Shown here: one piece after another, positions 58,660 to 64,000 of the stretch
Layout: every line of letters begins with the position of its first letter
Numbering within the stretch: position 1 is the stretch's first letter
DNA from: Quercus robur
Lineage: Eukaryota; Streptophyta; Magnoliopsida; Fagales; Fagaceae
Length of the DNA stretch: 64,000 bases
Direction: 5' to 3'
Assembly (NCBI RefSeq): GCF_932294415.1
Contig: NC_065536.1
Span: 58,889,854-58,953,853, forward strand
Notes under the pieces: generated by a model
Seen by the model: the letters and a program-made list of their open reading frames with translations, nothing else
The model's database searches: none
What the model was told of the DNA's origin: nothing
Program-made: the position numbers and the translations under genes

Positions 58660-60041
58660 TCTTTGTGAACTCCCCTCTCTCATCTAAATAATAGGTCTTA
58701 TTTTATGAATCTATTTAATATGATCATTATTATTATTATTATTATTATTGCTTCAAATTTAGTATGATTATTATTACACAAATGGAATAAGTATTGTTTT
58801 TGGAGTTCTGAATAATTACTTTACTCTAAAATTACAGTTTTGTGCTTATCGTCGGCTAAAAATCCTATTGAGAAGAACATTAAGGTGTAATATGAGAAAA
58901 ATGTCTTAAAGAAACAAAGAATAACTAAATGCAAACAAGCTTTGATCAAACAGCATTTCATCATTTTTTAGAATGGAATAAAAAATGTGAAATACTGATC
59001 ATATATATGAATTAAATATTTATTGGAGGCATGTTTTAGTTATCAATAAACCCAACTTATTTTTTATATTTCACCTCAACATTTTGATATATATATATAT
59101 ATATATATAGTTTTTATTATATGTCAGTTAAAACCAATTAGAATTCAAAATTTGATTTGAATAAAGCAACCTTACACTAAACAATTTTTTTTGAATGGTA
59201 CAGTAAACAAATTTTAATTATATTGTGTTTGATCTTTTCTAAATAATTTCTAATTTAATTAAGTTACATCTTTTTTGCAAAGTTCTCAAATTTATCTCAT
59301 TATTTGTTGGTATAGCGTATATTGTATATACAGATAATTTTCTATAAGCATTTTATTCATATCATTAACAATTAATATTAATATAAACAGTTCTTTTACG
59401 ATCACATCATTTGCCACAACTTAATAAAGTGATCAACTGTTAGTTGCAAACAATTATTTTTACATAAAACCACCACTTTTACTTCTCACCAATCCCAATC
59501 GACAACTTCAAAATTGTGAGACAAAATCTTTTATTTTGAATAATTTACAAAAGTTGTGTTCAGAGGCTTTCTCTAATGCAATAACAAATCCAAAGGTTAT
59601 AAACTGACGTGGATTTTTGTCTCATGCATGGTGCATTTTCTAATTATTGTTTCTCTTATACTTCCCATACATTTTTGTCTAGTGGATTTTTGTCTCAAGC
59701 GAGTAGCGATAGATTGCCCATCATTCATCATCTGGCAATTGGCATCCACAAATTCTTTCCATAATCCATAAAGAAATAACATTGCCAATAATTCTTTTTG
59801 AGTTTATGGGCGTGTGAGAGAGATGGTTCTATTTTTTCTCGACAATTCTAGTGCAATCAATCACTCCTATAATCACCAAGGAAAAGGCTAAATTAATTCA
59901 ACACTTTTTTTTAGTTAGTGTTAACTTGAAAGGATTTTTTTTTTAATAACACTGAAAAATATATTAGCTATGAATAAGTTTGTTACAATAACGTTTAGTT
60001 GTGTCAAAAGTCAATAAATTCTCCACCATAAATACATGGGC
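58660..60041. other. Gene-free region 5' of the GASA gene
   Basis: AT-rich with (TTA)n at about 58725-58750 and (TA)n at about 59091-59109. A slightly GC-richer patch at 59590-59790 has a 63-codon minus frame of no known family. Nothing firm is found. Confidence 0.5.
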
Positions 60042-60135
60042 TATCAAAATTAACAGTCAAAAAATTGAGTGGCACTAAGTTTAGTCGGTGCATCAGCACA
60101 CTTGTTTGCCTCCTTCAAGATGTGTTGGACTATTA
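60042..60135 (-). mobile_element. LINE RNase H-like scrap
   Basis: The minus strand encodes VQHILKEANKCADAPTKL, which fits the conserved REANxxADxLA segment of the RNase H domain in plant LINEs. It is short and ends in stops. Confidence 0.5.
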
Positions 60136-60149
60136 ATCTGTGGAATATC

Positions 60150-60335
60150 TTCGGTGGAAAATGTTAATGAATGCTTTAGAGACATTAGTTTAGAAATTAT
60201 TTTTAGAAATGTTTTTATAGAAAAGTGATAAAGTAATTAATGTTGTTAACAATTTTTTATATTTTTCATAAAAATTACATTAAAAATTTCATAATATAAA
60301 TTATTACCAATTATCATAAGCGTTAACATCCCATT
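60150..60335. mobile_element. Member of the short MITE family
   Basis: AATGTTAATGAATGCTTTAG and AGAAATTATTTTTAGAAATG match copies at 7582-8150. The mirrored right end is TACCAATTATCATAAGCGTT. Confidence 0.55.
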
Positions 60336-61469
60336 ATAAATGGCCATCTACGTCTCCGAACAGAAATCCCAAAACACAAAAGAGTGTACAGTTTTGATAT
60401 CAGAACTAATAATGGCCAACACAGTTTAGTTATATGCAAACTGCATGCCTACCTAATGCCTAGACTATTGGCTTGTAGGGCTAGAGGATCATGATGCAAT
60501 TAATTTTGGAATATTAGTTAACTGCGGTGGTAAGTGGAGTTATTGTTTCTTGGCTCTCACGAATTTTGCACCCCAAGGCAATTGGCATTAACTTTCACAT
60601 TGTTTGTTTGCTTTTGTTTTTGCTTTTCTTAGTATTGTTTGCTTATATGAATGGCAAGAGTTTTGCTATTTAATTAACATTTTCTACTTAAGCAAAAACG
60701 TTTCAAATTTCTTCCTTTTATTGTAATTATTAAATTATCAAAAGTTAACAAGTAAAAATAAATCCAGTTTGTTTTTGTTTTTGTTTTTGTTTTTCTTTAG
60801 TGATTGCATTATTATAATAGTATTATAAATTTCAAGAATCTTACAACTCAATTAACCCTTAATTTCTACTTACACAGAAACGTTTCAAATTTTCTTCTTC
60901 CGTGATAATTATTGAATCATTAAAAATTAATAAGTTGTTATAAATTTAGTTTCACTTCCATCTATCACATTATTAATACCAAGCAACTTTCACAATTATT
61001 GAAATAATAAGTTGTAAAGTTATCCTTTTTTTTTATGAAATAGTTAAAAATATATATATTAATATGATGTTAATCCTCCAACTTAAACCTTTCGAACATT
61101 TCGTGTATAGAGAGGTGTGTAACATTTCATATGGTGGAGGAAAAAAAACCAAGGGATTCATCCAAAAAGCAAAGAACCATGGGTGTCTGTGTTTCCTCTT
61201 TTAATCAAAATCTCAAAAGGGATTAGTAGCTGTGCATTTTTTTTTTCTATTTTTTTTGCAAATATGTAAACACTCATTCTCTTACCAATAAAAAGAGGCA
61301 TCTTGTCTCTCCGATGTGCTGCCATCAAACCCAAAATTTTTCCGCTAACATCCAACAATAATATATTTCAGTCATCTTTCGCACTATTATCATGCATGAA
61401 ACGACAATGATAACGTTTATGAACACTCGCATAGTTACACCCAACCTTATCTTGCTCATGTCCGAGTCA
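60336..61469. other. Non-coding spacer
   Basis: AT-rich with repeated TTTTGTTTTTG near 60615 and 60775. The CTTAATTTCTACTTA and ACGTTTCAAATTT pair occurs at about 60680 and 60860, suggesting a diverged duplication of about 180 bp. No gene. Confidence 0.5.
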
Positions 61470-61672
61470 GGAGAAATTATAAGATCCATATGGTGGACAA
61501 GTGATGTTGTCCACCATTCCACTAAAAAACTTCCACCTGTTTAAAATTATTAGTTAGAAATTTTTTTTAAACAGAAATTAATTATTGACTCAGTAATTTT
61601 AAACAAGTGGAAGTTTTTTAGTGGAATGGTGGACAAGTAACGTGGTCCACCAAATGACGCTACAATTTCTCC
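61470..61672. mobile_element. 203-bp palindromic MITE (family member 2)
   Basis: The same family and length as 33340-33542, with ends GGAGAAATTATA and (reversed) GGAGAAATTGTA. The mirrored arms include TGGTGGACAAGTGATG and CCACTAAAAAACTTCCACCT. Confidence 0.82.
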
Positions 61673-63456
61673 CAAGGCGGTTTGGAAGTATTAAATTGAA
61701 GCCTAAATGAAATTCATTATAAGTCTGTCTTATTACATGTGTACCATGATTTCAGAAAATGAAAAACTGCATATTCGTTGGAATATTTATTTGTGAGTGG
61801 CGCAGCTAACTAGATGGTGAAGTTCTAGGTTAATCGAACCTAAATTTATTAAATTTAATTTTTTATATATGTTATATTAATTATTCAATTCAAATCTCAA
61901 TAAGGCGATCAGACGGCAATTTCTTGCCTCTTTTATTGCATGGGAATGCAATCATTCATTGCTATCCCACCAATTCACAAACTAAGTGATCAGTCCTAAG
62001 TGCTCAACAATGAATAGTTAACAATACTTTCACATATATTTATAACTTTTTTTAACACCACTCATGATTAACATCTTTAAGGCTGTGGCATAAAAATTAT
62101 GTCCTTAAACTTTCAAATGTAAGAAGCGCAGGTTAATATATTTGAGTTGACCCTATATCTGATGAATTTCTTTATTTTCTAAGAAATTTTTTATAAAAAA
62201 ATCACGTAAATTAAAAATTTATCAAAATTAAAAGAAATAAATTGGTAAATTTCAATATATGAGTGAAGTTTGAATTGACTTTTTACGAACATCAAATTTC
62301 AAAGGCTTAATCACTTCAAATTTACATGCATCAATTTTCAAATAATGTTTTCGCAGTACGTCCATTGACGAATTTTAAATATATCAAAATAAATCTCATG
62401 CTTAAAAATCAAGTTTAAGGTCGAGATTGGGATAAGAGCCGCTTGAGGAGCCCAAAACCGAGCTTGAATACGACACAGCTCAGAGCTCGAAGCAGTGTCA
62501 AACTATGTTAAAATTTTGATCTTTCTTTTTACAATGCCAAGATAAGCTGGTAGTAAAGATGGTGGCACAGGAATTACTGATCCATAGCTGTTCCTAAATA
62601 GGAACAGAGAGAGGGTCCAGAAGGCAGTGCCAAAAAGTCCACCTTTCATTCACTACACATGACTGCTGTTTCCAAAGACACCCATGAGTTCCTCTTCCCA
62701 ACACACAAATTAGGTTTGCTCTCAGAAACAGCAGGGCTTTGCATGGAGCTGCCACTTGTGCATTCTTTGCTTCAAACAAAATGATACTAATTGATTCCGA
62801 TGCCTGGCTCTGATTTTAGTGCGTGTCAAGTTCTCTACTTTCCAGGGAAAAGATAAAAAGAAAACCAAGAGCGAGTTCCACTTCCATGTTTTCCCTTAGT
62901 GATACCATTCTTTGAATGAAAGAAGCGCATACTTTTGGCCACTAAAAAAGCTTGCATGGTTATCCTTGGTGTGCCCACTGAATATGCAATTTTATGTCAT
63001 TTTATCTTTGGTTTTTCGTGCTCTTCCTGTACGCTTTAATCACATACTGGTGACAATGATATAATTAGAGACCTAATCAGCTTTAGAACCAAGACGAATA
63101 ACATTATTGGTATTAGTACTCAAATCTTTCCACTCAAAACTGGGGATCTAGGGTACAACCCCTTATTGTCATTGATGCTAATCAAAATTAGGATCACATT
63201 AGCCTGTTTAATTCAGGGTCAGCTGGTCAGACAACATTACATCCTAATAAATTCGCTTTGGAGAGTCAAAATTCCACAATCCACACACAAAACAATCATT
63301 ATCAATTTTACAAACTACAAAGTACAAAATCTGGAGCAAGAAGATCAAATTTCCATGCCCAGTAACATAAGACACCATTGGCATACCCAGTACAACCTCT
63401 ACCCTCAGCACCAATTCCCCGGTAATTAGTAATTACTCCTCTCCATTAAAGTATTG
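61673..63456. other. Non-coding region, no gene recognised
   Basis: Scattered less AT-rich patches at 62400-62900 and 63170-63430. No frame resembles a known protein, and no element ends or RNAs are recognised. Confidence 0.45.
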
Positions 63457-63570
63457 GGGCACGGCTTCTGTCCAGTGCCTGTAGTGCACTGGACCCACCG
63501 CAATCATGACACGTGTTCATAATCGCAGCAGGTCCAATGTCAAATGACACTGAACAGAAGCCGCACCCAA
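63457..63570. mobile_element. Short MITE with GGGCACGGCTTCTG ends
   Basis: Inverted ends GGGCACGGCTTCTGTCCAGT and (reversed) GGGTGCGGCTTCTGTTCAGT. It is flanked by AAAGTATT and AAAATATT (7 of 8 bases). It contains a small hairpin GTCCAGTGC..GCACTGGAC. Confidence 0.6.
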
Positions 63571-63927
63571 AATATTGTTGCTAAATATTACCCCGATTTA
63601 GGTTCCCAATTTAAGTATATCTTGATTGACTATTACATTACTAAAGTTATAATTCTGTCAATGTAACTGTAACAGCCAAAAACATGAAGTGCCAAAGATG
63701 GTAGGGCATTTTTCGGACGTGTCATAATCGCAGCGGGTCTAGTGTCACAGGACACTAGACAGAAGCCGCACCCAAAATATTTTTGCCAAATATTACCCCA
63801 ATTTAGTTTCCCAATTTAAAAATATCTTGATTGACTATTACATTACTAAAGACATAATTCTGTCAATGTAACTGCAACAGCCAAAAACATGAAGTGCCAA
63901 AGACGGCAGGGCATTCTCTAGGCTTAC
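63518..63927. repeat. Two-copy 205-bp tandem duplication
   Basis: CATAATCGCAGC begins at 63518 and recurs at 63723. Each copy includes the right half of the GGGCACGGCTTCTG MITE plus CATGAAGTGCCAAAGA-containing flank, with about 10 percent divergence by eye. The last 73 bases of the window hold nothing recognised. Confidence 0.8.
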
Positions 63928-64000
63928 CATACAACCGTCAGTGCAAAATTTTGAAGATATCAAACCAAAAGGTATCAGACATCCTACGATCAGTACAACA

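Noticed and set aside
62594..63429. Two frames of 61 and 87 codons in less AT-rich sequence
   Set aside because: I recognise no family and see no exon-like borders. They could belong to an unknown UTR, but there is not enough to call a gene.

Overview
The window is AT-rich nuclear DNA of a flowering plant, most likely a woody eudicot. The evidence is GT-AG introns, a family-1 glycosyltransferase with a plant PSPG box, a GASA/snakin gene, a nuclear-type tRNA-Arg(ACG), relics of plant housekeeping genes, and many plant MITEs, MULE-like, hAT-like and LINE sequences. The exact genus cannot be read from the sequence. Only three loci look intact: one UDP-glycosyltransferase (28021-29822, minus), one GASA peptide gene (57267-58540, minus) and one tRNA-Arg (55902-55974, minus). 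Almost everything else is transposon-derived, repeat-derived or broken gene sequence.

The largest structure is a direct duplication. Copy A (1 to about 13337, running off the left edge) matches copy B (21547 to about 39761). Each copy carries the same LINE relic, a MULE-type MITE inside that relic, a UGT74-like gene on the minus strand and the same AT-rich flanks. UGT copy A has a one-base deletion in exon 1 that truncates the protein; copy B is open for 457 codons. Since the duplication the copies have gained different insertions. A has an 847-bp TTA-flanked element and a solo LTR. B has a 1479-bp hAT-like element, a 102-bp minisatellite, a 295/386-bp array and several MITEs. Each copy serves as the empty site for the other, so several insertion boundaries and target-site duplications can be read to the base.

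Between the copies (13338-21546) lie decayed 3' parts of three unrelated host genes, all on the plus strand: a STIPL1/TFIP11-like splicing factor, a YAK1-like kinase and an RH22-like DEAD-box helicase. If the duplication is a simple tandem one of about 21.5 kb, this block is the left part of unit 2, and the STIPL1 fragment begins at the duplication junction.

To the right (39762-54100) is a thick transposon layer: MITEs with AGAGCATTAG-type ends, a TIR element carrying a complete phospholipase D exon with both splice sites (a Pack-TIR/Pack-MULE candidate), two or three more members of the same element family in tandem, interleaved inverted repeats with a long G-run, a second solo LTR, and a GC-ended hAT-like MITE with a perfect 8-bp duplication. 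From 54100 to 64000 are direct repeats abutting the tRNA gene, the GASA gene, a LINE RNase H scrap, and further MITEs. No operon, CRISPR array or clear new multi-gene system is visible. The most novel material is the PLD-exon element, the co-oriented block of gene relics, and the higher-order array upstream of the intact UGT.
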